From contig NZ_JACCCC010000001.1 in the NCBI RefSeq assembly GCF_013408795.1, positions 1,364,001 to 1,428,000 of the forward strand: a stretch of DNA of 64,000 bases, written 5' to 3'. Below the pieces are notes generated by a model. It was not told the DNA's origin. It saw only the letters and a list, made by a program, of their open reading frames with translations, and did not search any database. This document shows positions 54,517 through 62,301 of the stretch, piece after piece (positions within the stretch are counted from its first letter, which is position 1; the number at the start of each line of letters is the position of its first letter). Origin of the DNA: Spinactinospora alkalitolerans (GTDB lineage Bacteria > Actinomycetota > Actinomycetes > Streptosporangiales > Streptosporangiaceae). The position numbers and the translations under genes were made by a program.

Positions 54517-55463
54517 CCGCTCACGGCGTCCGCGCCCGGCGTCGCCCCGAGCGCACGGCGCACGTCCTGCGCCGCGGCGTAGAGCGCCTGGAGGGTGGCG
54601 TTGATCGCCGGGCGCCGCACGCTGCCGCCGCGCACCACGGCGTAGACGTCGCGCACCGGCGCGCCGTGCGGCAGGCGGCGTATGGCGATCCCTCCGGTTC
54701 CGGCGGTGAGCGCCAGCGCGGGCACCGCCGCGATCCCGATCCCGCGCGACACCAGGCTGAGGATGGTGCCCAGCCCCTCGAACTCCCAGGCGGCGGCCGG
54801 GGCGCCGCCGAACTCGGCCAGCAGCCGGTCGGTCGCGCCGCGGGAGGGCTCGCCCTGCGGCGCCGTCACCCATGACTCGTCGCGCAGTCGGCGCAGGTCC
54901 ACCTCGACGTCGGGATCGGCCAGCGGATGCTCCTCGGGCACGGCGAGCACCATGGGGTCGTGCAGCAGGTGGTAGTGGCGGAGCTTGCCCGCTGCGCTGT
55001 CGGGGCGGCGGCCCGACCAGTCGTCGACCAGGGCGACGTCGACCTCGGCGGTGCTGACCAGGCGGGTCCCCGTGCCCTCCATGGTCTGGCGCAGCACCAG
55101 CTGCATGCCCTCGTGCTCGCCCAGGCGCTGGGCCAGCGACGGCGCGAACGCCACCGCCGCGGTCGGGAACGCCGTCATGGTGACCCGGCCCAGCGCCACG
55201 CCGGCCTGCGAGGCCAGCACCGATTCGGCGGCCTCGACCATCGCCAGGATCTGCTCGGCCTGCTCGGCGAGCAGTCTGCCGGCGTCGGTGAGTTCGGCGC
55301 TGCGCGCGGTGCGGTCGAGCAGCGGCGCGCCCACCTCGCGCTCCAGCGTCGAAAGCTGCTGCGACACCGCCGAAGGCGTGTAGCCCAGGGCCGCGGCGGT
55401 GGCCGCGATCGTGCCCTGGTTCGCGAATTCATTAAGAAGATGTAACCGCCGCAGGTCGAGCAT
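54498..55463 (-). CDS. LysR-family transcriptional regulator
   Basis: A 321-residue regulator. The N-terminal helix-turn-helix is LDLRRLHLLNEFANQGTIAATAAALGYTPSAVSQQLSTLEREVGAPLLDRTARSAELTDAG. The C-terminal substrate-binding domain has VTMTAFPTAAVAFAPSLAQRL and DVALVDDWSG. It is divergent from the aminotransferase at 55600, which is its likely target by the usual LysR arrangement. ATG 55463 follows AAGGTGG. Convergent overlap with HxlR could give antisense interference. Confidence 0.93.
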   Translation of the reverse strand: MLDLRRLHLLNEFANQGTIAATAAALGYTPSAVSQQLSTLEREVGAPLLDRTARSAELTDAGRLLAEQAEQILAMVEAAESVLASQAGVALGRVTMTAFPTAAVAFAPSLAQRLGEHEGMQLVLRQTMEGTGTRLVSTAEVDVALVDDWSGRRPDSAAGKLRHYHLLHDPMVLAVPEEHPLADPDVEVDLRRLRDESWVTAPQGEPSRGATDRLLAEFGGAPAAAWEFEGLGTILSLVSRGIGIAAVPALALTAGTGGIAIRRLPHGAPVRDVYAVVRGGSVRRPAINATLQALYAAAQDVRRALGATPGADAVSGQRPAS

Positions 55464-55599
55464 AAGACCACCTTAGGGTACCCATCGAAAAGGCTCGCTT
55501 GTCCTGATGGACATGAATGGGCAGGCTGGGGGTAGTCGATCTTCGTGCACTCGTGATCGGCATTCGTCGTCACCGGACGTATGTGGAGTTGATTTCCCG

Positions 55600-56877
55600 A
55601 TGTCTGTCACCGTGTCCGCGACTCTCGCCGTCAATGAGGCGATGGCGGAGAAGCGGCGCCGGGGCCTGCCCGTCCTGCCGATGGGATTCGGTGAAGCGGG
55701 CCTGCCCGTCCACCCCGCCCTGCGGGACGCCCTGTCGGCGGGGGGTGACAGAAACGCCTACGGCCCGGTCGCCGGCATCGAGGAGCTGCGCGTCGCTGCG
55801 GCGGGGTACTGGCGGCGCCGCGGTCTGCGGACCGACCCGGACCTGGTGGTCGCCGGACCGGGCAGCAAACCGCTGCTCTACGGACTGCTCCTGGCCATCG
55901 GCGGCGACGTCGCCCTCGCCTCACCGAGCTGGGTCAGCTACGCGGCCCAGGCCCGGCTGGCCGGCCACCGGCCCATCATGGTGCCGACCCCGCCGGCGCA
56001 GGGCGGGGTGCCGGAGCCCGACCTGCTCAAGGCCGCCGTGACCGAGGCCCGCGGCCGCGGGCGAGACGTGCGCGCCGTCGTCGTCACCACGCCCGACAAC
56101 CCCACCGGGACCGTCGCCTCGCGCGAGACCGTCCGCAGGCTCACCGAGGTCGCGCGCGACCTCGACCTGGTGATCGTCTCCGACGAGATCTACCGCGACC
56201 TCGTGCACGACCCCGCCACCGCCGTGCACAGCCCCGCGGAGTTCGCCCCCGAACGCACCGTCGTCTCCACCGGGCTCAGCAAGAACCTGGCCCTGGGCGG
56301 CTGGCGGCTCGGCGTCACCCGCCTGCCGGACAACGACCTGGGCGGGCGGCTGCGCGCCGAACTGCTCGGCGTGGCCAGCGAGATCTGGTCCAGCCCGACC
56401 GGGCCGGTCCAGCAGGTCGCGGCCTACGCCTTCGGTGAGCCCGCCGAGATCGCCGACCACATCGCGCGCAGCCGACGGCTGCACGGCATCGTCGCGCGCG
56501 CCGTCGCCGACCGGTTCGCGGCGGCCGGCGCCATGGTGGCCGCGCCCCAGGCGGCGTTCTACCTGTACCCCGACTTCGACGCCTGGCGGGAGCGGCTCCT
56601 GGAGCGCGGGGTCACCACCGGGCCCGAACTCGCCCGGTTCCTGCTCGACACCTACGGGATGGGCGTGCTGCCGGCCGCCGAGTTCGGCGAGAGCGGGGAC
56701 GCGCTGCGGCTGCGGGTGGCGACCAGCCTGCTCTACGGCGACACCCAGGCCCGGCGCTACAGCGCCCTGGCCGCCGACGATCCCACGGCACTGCCGTGGA
56801 TCCGCGCCCACCTGGACCGGCTCAGCGAGGTGCTGGAGGACGTGACCGCCCCACTGGGCGCGATGACGGCGCGGTAG
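55600..56877 (+). CDS. Class I/II PLP-dependent aminotransferase
   Basis: A 425-residue fold-type I enzyme. ATG 55600. LPVLPMGFGEAGLPVHPALRDAL and NAYGPVAGIEELRVAAAGYWRRRGL form the N-terminus. VVVTTPDNPTGTVASRETV is the NPTG motif, LVIVSDEIYRDLVHD the Asp-Tyr pair, and STGLSKNLALGGWRLGVTRLP holds the PLP lysine (about residue 228). It interconverts amino and 2-oxo acids; the NAYGP and LGGWR segments are aspartate/aromatic aminotransferase-like. Its last 121 bases overlap, on the opposite strand, the end of the following glycosyltransferase gene. Confidence 0.9.
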   Translation: MSVTVSATLAVNEAMAEKRRRGLPVLPMGFGEAGLPVHPALRDALSAGGDRNAYGPVAGIEELRVAAAGYWRRRGLRTDPDLVVAGPGSKPLLYGLLLAIGGDVALASPSWVSYAAQARLAGHRPIMVPTPPAQGGVPEPDLLKAAVTEARGRGRDVRAVVVTTPDNPTGTVASRETVRRLTEVARDLDLVIVSDEIYRDLVHDPATAVHSPAEFAPERTVVSTGLSKNLALGGWRLGVTRLPDNDLGGRLRAELLGVASEIWSSPTGPVQQVAAYAFGEPAEIADHIARSRRLHGIVARAVADRFAAAGAMVAAPQAAFYLYPDFDAWRERLLERGVTTGPELARFLLDTYGMGVLPAAEFGESGDALRLRVATSLLYGDTQARRYSALAADDPTALPWIRAHLDRLSEVLEDVTAPLGAMTAR

Positions 56878-58139
56878 TGGCCGATGAGCTCGTCGTTGAT
56901 CGCATCCCACGTCCGGGCGCACACGGTGGCGCGGGCGGCCGCGGCCAGGCGACCGCGCAGGTCCGGGCTGTGGATCAGCCGGCCGGTGGCCAGGCGCAGC
57001 TCGCGCACCGAGTCCGGCGCGTACAGCAGCCCGTTGTGCTCGGGGATCACCAGGTCCAGCGGTCCGCCGGAGGCCGGGGCCACGACGGGTACGCCCGAGG
57101 ACAGCGCCTCCTGCACGGCCTGGCAGAACGTCTCGTCGGCGCCGGTGTGCACGAAGACGTCCAGGCTCGCGTGCAGCCGGGACAGCTCCGCGCCGGTGCG
57201 CTGCCCCAGGAACACCGCGTCCGGCAGCATCCGGCGCAGCCGCGCCCGGTCGGGCCCGTCGCCCACGATCACCAGCCGCGCCCCGCGCAACCGCGCGACG
57301 TGGGCGAGCAGGCCGACCCGCTTGTCCCGCGCCAGCCGCCCGATGTAGCCGACCAGCACCTCCCCGCCCGGTGCGAGGCGCCGGCGCAGCCCCTCGTCGC
57401 GGTGGCGCGGGTGGAAGCGCTCGCCGTCCACACCGCGCTGCCACAGGCCGAGCCGGGGGAAGTCCCGCTCGGCCAGCCGGTGCAGCGTCGCGGAGGAGGG
57501 GACCAGTGTCCGGTCCACGGCGGCGTGGATCCGGCGCAGGTAGGGCCACAGCGCGTCGCCCGCCGGGATCCCGTAGCGGGCGGCGAAGCCGACCAGGTCG
57601 GTCTGGAACACCGCGACGGTGGGCAGCGCCCAGCGCCGCGCGACCTCCACCGCCGCGTGCCCGAGGAACGCCGGTGAGGCCAGGTGGACGATGTCGGGGG
57701 CGAAGCCGCGCAGCGCCGTGGTGATCAGTCGGCGGGTGGGCAACCCGACGGAGAAGCTCCGGTATCCCGGCAGCGGAACACCGGGCAGGCGCAGCACCGG
57801 GAAGCCGGCGTAGTGGGCCGGGCCGGGACCGGGAGCGAGGATGACGGCCCGGTGGCCGCGCGCGGCGAGGTGTTCGGCGATCCGGCAGACCGAGTTGGTC
57901 ACACCGTTCACCTGGGGCAGGAAGGACTCGGTCACGATCGCGACGCGCAGCGGCGCCGCCGGGTCGGTGGAGGGGGTGCGGCGGGGGTGGCGGGCATGGG
58001 TCTGTCTCCCAAGGGCGGGTCCTCTCCGGCGCCCGTCGACGCCGGACCACGCCGTCGACGCTAGACAGCCGACGTGAACCGGGCCGGGTCCGCGGATGAA
58101 CGCCCGTTGAGGGGGAGCGGAGCGCGGCGGCGTCGGCAC
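56757..58139 (-). CDS. GT4-family glycosyltransferase, N-terminus uncertain
   Basis: Homologous from LRVAIVTESFLPQVNGVTNSVCRIAEHLAARGHRAVILAPG onward to mannosyltransferases of the PimB/MgtA type. VLVGYIGRLARDKRVGLLAHVARL and HTGADETFCQAVQEALSSGVPVVAPASGGPLDLV complete the GT-B fold with EX7E. The only in-frame start is GTG 58139, about 64 residues upstream, without a ribosome site. ATG 57997 does have GGGAG eight bases upstream but is in another frame and stops after about 22 codons. A one-base indel in the G-runs at 57970-57990 would join them. The C-terminal 40 residues overlap the convergent aminotransferase gene. Confidence 0.82.
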   Translation of the reverse strand: MPTPPRSAPPQRAFIRGPGPVHVGCLASTAWSGVDGRRRGPALGRQTHARHPRRTPSTDPAAPLRVAIVTESFLPQVNGVTNSVCRIAEHLAARGHRAVILAPGPGPAHYAGFPVLRLPGVPLPGYRSFSVGLPTRRLITTALRGFAPDIVHLASPAFLGHAAVEVARRWALPTVAVFQTDLVGFAARYGIPAGDALWPYLRRIHAAVDRTLVPSSATLHRLAERDFPRLGLWQRGVDGERFHPRHRDEGLRRRLAPGGEVLVGYIGRLARDKRVGLLAHVARLRGARLVIVGDGPDRARLRRMLPDAVFLGQRTGAELSRLHASLDVFVHTGADETFCQAVQEALSSGVPVVAPASGGPLDLVIPEHNGLLYAPDSVRELRLATGRLIHSPDLRGRLAAAARATVCARTWDAINDELIGHYRAVIAPSGAVTSSSTSLSRSRWARIHGSAVGSSAARAL

Positions 58140-58234
58140 CGTGGGGGATGGAGGGGGCGGCGGGTTTCCGAACGGGCGGAATTCGCGCGACCATGGAGGC
58201 GCGTTCCCGCGCCACCGCGTCGAAAGGAGTCCCG

Positions 58235-58507
58235 GTGACCCTCACCGAATGGGCGCAGCACGTCTGCGCCGAATTGGAGCTGCAGGACGAGATCGGCAAG
58301 GCCGACGTCGATCGGATCCTCGACCTGGCCAAGGACGCCGCGCACTCCGTGGCGCGCCCCGCCGCTCCGCTCACCACCTACCTGCTGGGCATCGCGGTGG
58401 GCCGCGGCGCCGACCCCGAGAGCGCGGCGGCCCTCATCAGCCGGCTCGCGCTGGCGCAGGCCGAGGACGGCGAGGAGCGGGCCCGACCGGACTCCTCCCG
58501 CCCCTGA
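58235..58507 (+). CDS. DUF6457 domain protein (MobA-associated)
   Basis: A 90-residue helical protein. GTG 58235 has AAAGGAG upstream. VTLTEWAQHVCAELELQDEIGKADVDRILDLAKDAAHSVARPAAPLTTYLLGIAVGRG matches the short actinobacterial domain found alone or fused to molybdopterin-guanine dinucleotide transferase MobA (DUF6457). Its function is unproven; no molybdenum-cofactor gene is adjacent. Upstream frame extension is rejected for lack of a ribosome site. Confidence 0.78.
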   Translation: MTLTEWAQHVCAELELQDEIGKADVDRILDLAKDAAHSVARPAAPLTTYLLGIAVGRGADPESAAALISRLALAQAEDGEERARPDSSRP

Positions 58508-58692
58508 CCCGCCGCAGCCGCAATCAGGGCGTGGACGAACCGTGACGCGAAAGTGACGAAGCGGTGTAAATGTTTGGCTGCATCCCGTGCCCGGTGCACC
58601 TCCGGTACGTACCACCGCCATCGGACCGGCGCCCACCACAAGTGGTCGCGGGGAGATGACGGATCCCCGACCGAACCAAAGGAAAGTCGTTC

Positions 58693-60108
58693 ATGGAGCA
58701 ACTCCAAAGCATTCTGGACCTGGTCTCCGGGGTCGTCTGGGGACCCTTCGTCCTCATTCCGCTACTGCTGCTGACGGGGCTGTTCCTCACGGTTCGGCTC
58801 GGCGGCCTGCAGTTCCGGGTGCTCGGCCACGCCCTGTGGCTCGCGCTCATCCGCCGCAAGGAGCACGGCGGAGCCAAGGGCGACATCTCGCACTACCAGG
58901 CTCTGAGCACGGCGCTGGCCGCCACGGTGGGCGTCGGCAACATCGCCGGTGCGGCGCTGGCCATCGGCGTCGGCGGCCCGGGCGCGCTGTTCTGGATGTG
59001 GATGACCGCCCTGCTGGGCATGGCGACCAAGTACAGCGAGGCGCTGCTCGGCGTGAAGTACCGCCGCCCCGACAGCAAGGGCGAGATGAGCGGCGGCCCG
59101 ATGTTCTACCTCAGCCGCGGCCTCGGCGGCGGCCTCGGCAAGACGCTGGGCGTGCTGTTCGCGCTGTTCGGCGCGCTCGCCTCCTTCGGCATCGGCAACA
59201 TGACCCAGGCCAACACCGTCTCCGCCCAGCTCGAGAGCGTCTGGAGCGTTCCGACCTGGGTCTCCGGCATCGTGATGGTGGTCGTGGTCGGCGCGGTGGT
59301 GCTCGGCGGCATCAAGAGCATCGGCCGGTTCGCCTCCGGGGTCGTCCCGCTGATGATCGTGGTCTACATCCTCGCCGCGCTGACCATCCTGATCGTGCAC
59401 GTCGGCGACCTGCCGGCCGCGATCGCCCTGGTCTTCCGCGACGCGTTCACCGGCAGCGCCGCGACCGGCGGTCTGCTGGGGTCGGCGCTGCTGTTCGCCA
59501 TCCAGCAGGGCGTGGCGCGCGGCATCTTCTCCAACGAGTCCGGCCTCGGCACCGGCGGCATCGCGGCCGCGTCGGCGAAGACCGACCAGCCCGTGCGCCA
59601 GGCCATGGTCTCCATGACCCAGACCTTCATCGACACCATCATCGTCGTGACGATGACCTGCCTGGTCATCATCGTCACCGGCGCCTGGCAGGAGGGCGAC
59701 AAGACGGACGGCTCGCTGATGACGTCGGCGGCCATGAGCGATGGCCTCTCGGTGATCTCGCCGGCCCTGGGCACGGTGGGCGGCTACATCATCGCCATCA
59801 GCGTCATGTTCTTCGCCTTCACCACCATCGTCGGCTGGTGCTACTACGGCGAGCGCTGCATGGACTTCCTCTTCGGCCGCGTGGCCGTGGTCCCGTTCCG
59901 GGTGCTGTTCACGCTCGTGGTCATGGTCGGGGCGACCCTCGAGCTGACCACGGTCTGGAGCTTCAGCGACATCGCCAACGGCCTGATGGCGCTGCCGAAC
60001 CTGGTCGGCCTGCTGCTGCTCTCGCCGATCGTGGCCGCCGAGACCAAGAAGTACTTCGCCAACCCCGACTGGAGGAATCCCGACGCGCCGATGGTCGACG
60101 TCCGCTAG
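58693..60108 (+). CDS. Sodium:alanine/glycine symporter (AgcS family)
   Basis: A 471-residue transporter with about ten membrane helices. ATG 58693 follows AAAGGAAAG. GGLQFRVLGHALWLALIRRKEHGGAKGDISHYQALSTALAATVGVGNIAGAALAIGVGGPGALFWMWMTALLGMATKYSEALLGVKYR is the highly conserved AgcS segment, with TVGVGNIAG and the substrate loop. ARGIFSNESGLGTGGIAAASAKTD is the second hallmark. It imports small neutral amino acids with Na+. No glycine riboswitch is seen in its 185-base leader; a -10-like GTGTAAAT occurs near 58565. Confidence 0.95.
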   Translation: MEQLQSILDLVSGVVWGPFVLIPLLLLTGLFLTVRLGGLQFRVLGHALWLALIRRKEHGGAKGDISHYQALSTALAATVGVGNIAGAALAIGVGGPGALFWMWMTALLGMATKYSEALLGVKYRRPDSKGEMSGGPMFYLSRGLGGGLGKTLGVLFALFGALASFGIGNMTQANTVSAQLESVWSVPTWVSGIVMVVVVGAVVLGGIKSIGRFASGVVPLMIVVYILAALTILIVHVGDLPAAIALVFRDAFTGSAATGGLLGSALLFAIQQGVARGIFSNESGLGTGGIAAASAKTDQPVRQAMVSMTQTFIDTIIVVTMTCLVIIVTGAWQEGDKTDGSLMTSAAMSDGLSVISPALGTVGGYIIAISVMFFAFTTIVGWCYYGERCMDFLFGRVAVVPFRVLFTLVVMVGATLELTTVWSFSDIANGLMALPNLVGLLLLSPIVAAETKKYFANPDWRNPDAPMVDVR

Positions 60109-60140
60109 CGACGGCGCAGGGCAGCGAGCGGCGGAGCGAA

Positions 60141-60173
60141 AGGGGCGCCGCGGCCACCGGCCGCGGCGCCCCT
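60141..60173. terminator. 15-bp bidirectional hairpin
   Basis: AGGGGCGCCGCGGCC (60141-60155) pairs perfectly with 60159-60173 around a 3-base loop, between the convergent symporter and thiD genes. Likely terminates both. Confidence 0.82.
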
Positions 60174-60188
60174 CGCCGTCCGCCCCTT

Positions 60189-61016
60189 TCAGCCGCGCTC
60201 CCCGACCCCCTCGCCCCACCAGGCGTGGAAATGGTGGACGGGGCCCTTGCCGTGGCCGACCTCCAGGTCGTCGGCGTGCCGCAGCGCCTCGGTGAGGTAG
60301 TTCTTGGCGTCGCGCACCGCCTCGAACCAGGCGCGCCGCTGCGGGCGCAGCGCGGCGATCGCCGAGGACAGCGTGCAGCCGGTGCCGTGGGTGTTCTTGG
60401 TGGGGATGCGCTCGGCCGAGAACGTCTCGGGGGCCGCCTCCGCCGCCACCAGCAGATCGGTGCTGCTCTGCCCGCTGAGGTGGCCGCCCTTGAGCAGCAC
60501 CTGCCTGGCCCCCAGCGTCAGCAGCCTCGTGGCCTGCTCGCCCATTGACGCCAGGTCGTGCACCTCCTCCTCGCCGAGGAGTTCGGCGGCCTCGGGCAGG
60601 TTCGGCGTGACCAGGTCGGCGCGCGGCAGCAGCTGCGACCGCACCGCCTCGATCGCGTCGGCGGCGAGCAGCCGGTCGCCGCTCTTGGCCACCATGACCG
60701 GGTCGAGCACGACGTTGGGCAGCCGGTGGTCGTCGATGGCCCGGACCACGGCGTCGATGACGCCGGTGTTGCCCAGCATGCCGATCTTGACCGCGTCGAC
60801 CCGGACGTCGTTCAGGAGCGTGTCGAGCTGGCTGGTGATGAACTCCGGCGGGACCTCGTGCACCTCGCGCACGCCGGTCGTGGTCTGTGCGACGAGCGCG
60901 GTCACCACGCTCATGCCGTAGCCGCCCAGGGCCGAGAAGGTCTTGAGGTCGGCCTGGATCCCCGCGCCGCCGCTGGGGTCGGTTCCGGCGATGGACAGGA
61001 TGTTGAAGCTGGTCAA
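60189..61016 (-). CDS. thiD: Hydroxymethylpyrimidine/phosphomethylpyrimidine kinase
   Basis: A 275-residue ribokinase-like enzyme phosphorylating HMP and HMP-P for thiamine synthesis. NILSIAGTDPSGGAGIQADLKTFSALGGYGMSVVTALVAQTT is the ThiD N-terminus with the substrate-binding SGGAG. VDAVKIGMLGN, VVLDPVMVAKSGDRLL, LVTPNLPEAAELLG, VLLKGGHL and KNTHGTGCTLSSAIAA (anion hole and catalytic Asp region, here HGTGCT) follow. TTG 61016 is the start, with AGGGA upstream lying in the 3' end of a TPP riboswitch. Confidence 0.95.
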   Translation of the reverse strand: MTSFNILSIAGTDPSGGAGIQADLKTFSALGGYGMSVVTALVAQTTTGVREVHEVPPEFITSQLDTLLNDVRVDAVKIGMLGNTGVIDAVVRAIDDHRLPNVVLDPVMVAKSGDRLLAADAIEAVRSQLLPRADLVTPNLPEAAELLGEEEVHDLASMGEQATRLLTLGARQVLLKGGHLSGQSSTDLLVAAEAAPETFSAERIPTKNTHGTGCTLSSAIAALRPQRRAWFEAVRDAKNYLTEALRHADDLEVGHGKGPVHHFHAWWGEGVGERG

Positions 61017-61021
61017 GGACG

Positions 61022-61093
61022 TCCCTTCGCTAGCACTACCTAGATCAGGTTCACGGGTGTGCTCTCAGCCGGACCGATCCGGCACCCCGCGCC
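61022..61093 (-). promoter_or_regulatory. TPP riboswitch (thi-box)
   Basis: On the minus strand, GGGTGCC, then GGCTGAGAGCACACCC and GAACCTGATCTAGGTAGTGC, followed by TAGCGAAGGGA, are the conserved thi-box elements (CUGAGA pyrimidine sensor and the ACCUGAU pyrophosphate sensor). The AGGGA closing P1 overlaps the thiD ribosome site, so TPP binding should block translation of thiD. Confidence 0.95.
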
Positions 61094-61145
61094 CATGGTG
61101 ACAACGCTAGCAACGATCATGGCGGGAACGCCGTCCCCGACCGCC

Positions 61146-62252
61146 TCAGCCGCCGGGCGTGGCCGTCTGCGACGACGGCGAGGGGCCGGGCTGGTCCTCC
61201 GGTAGCAGCGTGCTGGACAGGTACTCCACCAGCAGCGGCGCGAGGATCAGCGTGACGATGCCGACCAGCAGCGAGATGAGCAGGCCCCACCAGCGGCCGC
61301 GGTGCGCCGCGCCGAAGCCGCCGGGGGCGCCCATGGTCATCTTCGCCCCGACCGGCAGCGGGGTGTTCGGCCCGGTCACGGCGCGGGGCGGCGCCAGTCC
61401 GGAGACGTCGAGCCGAGTGGGCGTGAGGTCCTCGGTGGTGCCGCCGGCGGCGACGTCGGCCAGTGCGGAGTCCAGCGCGGCGCCGACCAGGCGGTGCTCG
61501 GGGTCGTGCTGCAGCATGCCGTTGAGCACCGGGCGCAGCGGACCGGCCCGCCGGGCCGGGTCGGGGGCCTCCTGCATCGCCGCGGTGAGCCGGGCCGCCG
61601 GGGTGTCGCGCTCGTAGGCCGAGCGGCCCTCGACCGCGAAGTACAGGGTCGCGCCCAGCGACCACAGGTCGGCCGCCGGGGTCATGGTGCCGTCGTGCAG
61701 CCGTTCGGGCGCGACGTAGCCGGGGGAGCCGGGCAGCCGTCCGGTGAGCGTGAGCCTGTCCTCGGAGTCCGACACCGCGATGCCGAAGTCGCTGAGCACC
61801 GGTCGGCCGTCGGGCAGCAGCATCACGTTGCCCGGCTTGACGTCGCGGTGCAGCACGCCGGCCTCGTGCGCGGCACGCAGCGCGGCGAGCAGCCGGCGGC
61901 CGATCTCGGCCACGCGGCGGGGCGGCAGCGGCCCGTCGTCCTGCACCACCTGGTCCAGTCCGCGGCCGCGGACCAGCTCCATGATGATCCACGGCCGGTC
62001 GGCCTCCTGCACGACGTCGTGGACGGTGACGATGGAGGGATGGCTCAGTCCCGCGCAGATCCGGGCCTCGCGCATGGTGCGGCGCACCAGCTCGTCGCGG
62101 ACGTCGGCCTCCAGGTCGCGGGAGACCCGGACCTCCTTGACGGCGACCTGCCGGTGCAGCAGTTCGTCCTCGGCGCGCCAGACGGTCCCCATGCCGCCGT
62201 GGCCGATCGGCTCGACCAGTCGGTAGCGTTCGGCGAGTATCTGCGGGCCCAT
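61146..62252 (-). CDS. Serine/threonine protein kinase with C-terminal membrane helix
   Basis: A 368-residue PknB-type kinase starting at ATG 62252. GPQILAERYRLVEPIGHGGMGTVWRAEDELLHRQVAVKEV holds the Gly-rich loop and the ATP lysine (about 36). GVLHRDVKPGNVMLL is the catalytic loop and LSDFGIAVS the DFG. The cytoplasmic kinase ends near 260. A linker leads to WWGLLISLLVGIVTLILAPLLVEYL (about 320-345) and a short Ser/Pro/Thr-rich outer tail. There are no PASTA repeats, so it is not the cell-wall-sensing PknB. An ATG preceded by TATCGT at leaderless-like spacing suggests no leader. Confidence 0.93.
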   Translation of the reverse strand: MGPQILAERYRLVEPIGHGGMGTVWRAEDELLHRQVAVKEVRVSRDLEADVRDELVRRTMREARICAGLSHPSIVTVHDVVQEADRPWIIMELVRGRGLDQVVQDDGPLPPRRVAEIGRRLLAALRAAHEAGVLHRDVKPGNVMLLPDGRPVLSDFGIAVSDSEDRLTLTGRLPGSPGYVAPERLHDGTMTPAADLWSLGATLYFAVEGRSAYERDTPAARLTAAMQEAPDPARRAGPLRPVLNGMLQHDPEHRLVGAALDSALADVAAGGTTEDLTPTRLDVSGLAPPRAVTGPNTPLPVGAKMTMGAPGGFGAAHRGRWWGLLISLLVGIVTLILAPLLVEYLSSTLLPEDQPGPSPSSQTATPGG

Positions 62253-62301
62253 GGTCAACGACGATAGCGCCGGCATCGCCGCCGGCGCATCGCGCGGACG
62301 G

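Noticed and set aside
58508-58692. Glycine riboswitch before the alanine/glycine symporter
   Set aside because: No GGAGAG...CCGAAGG-type aptamer elements found in the leader.
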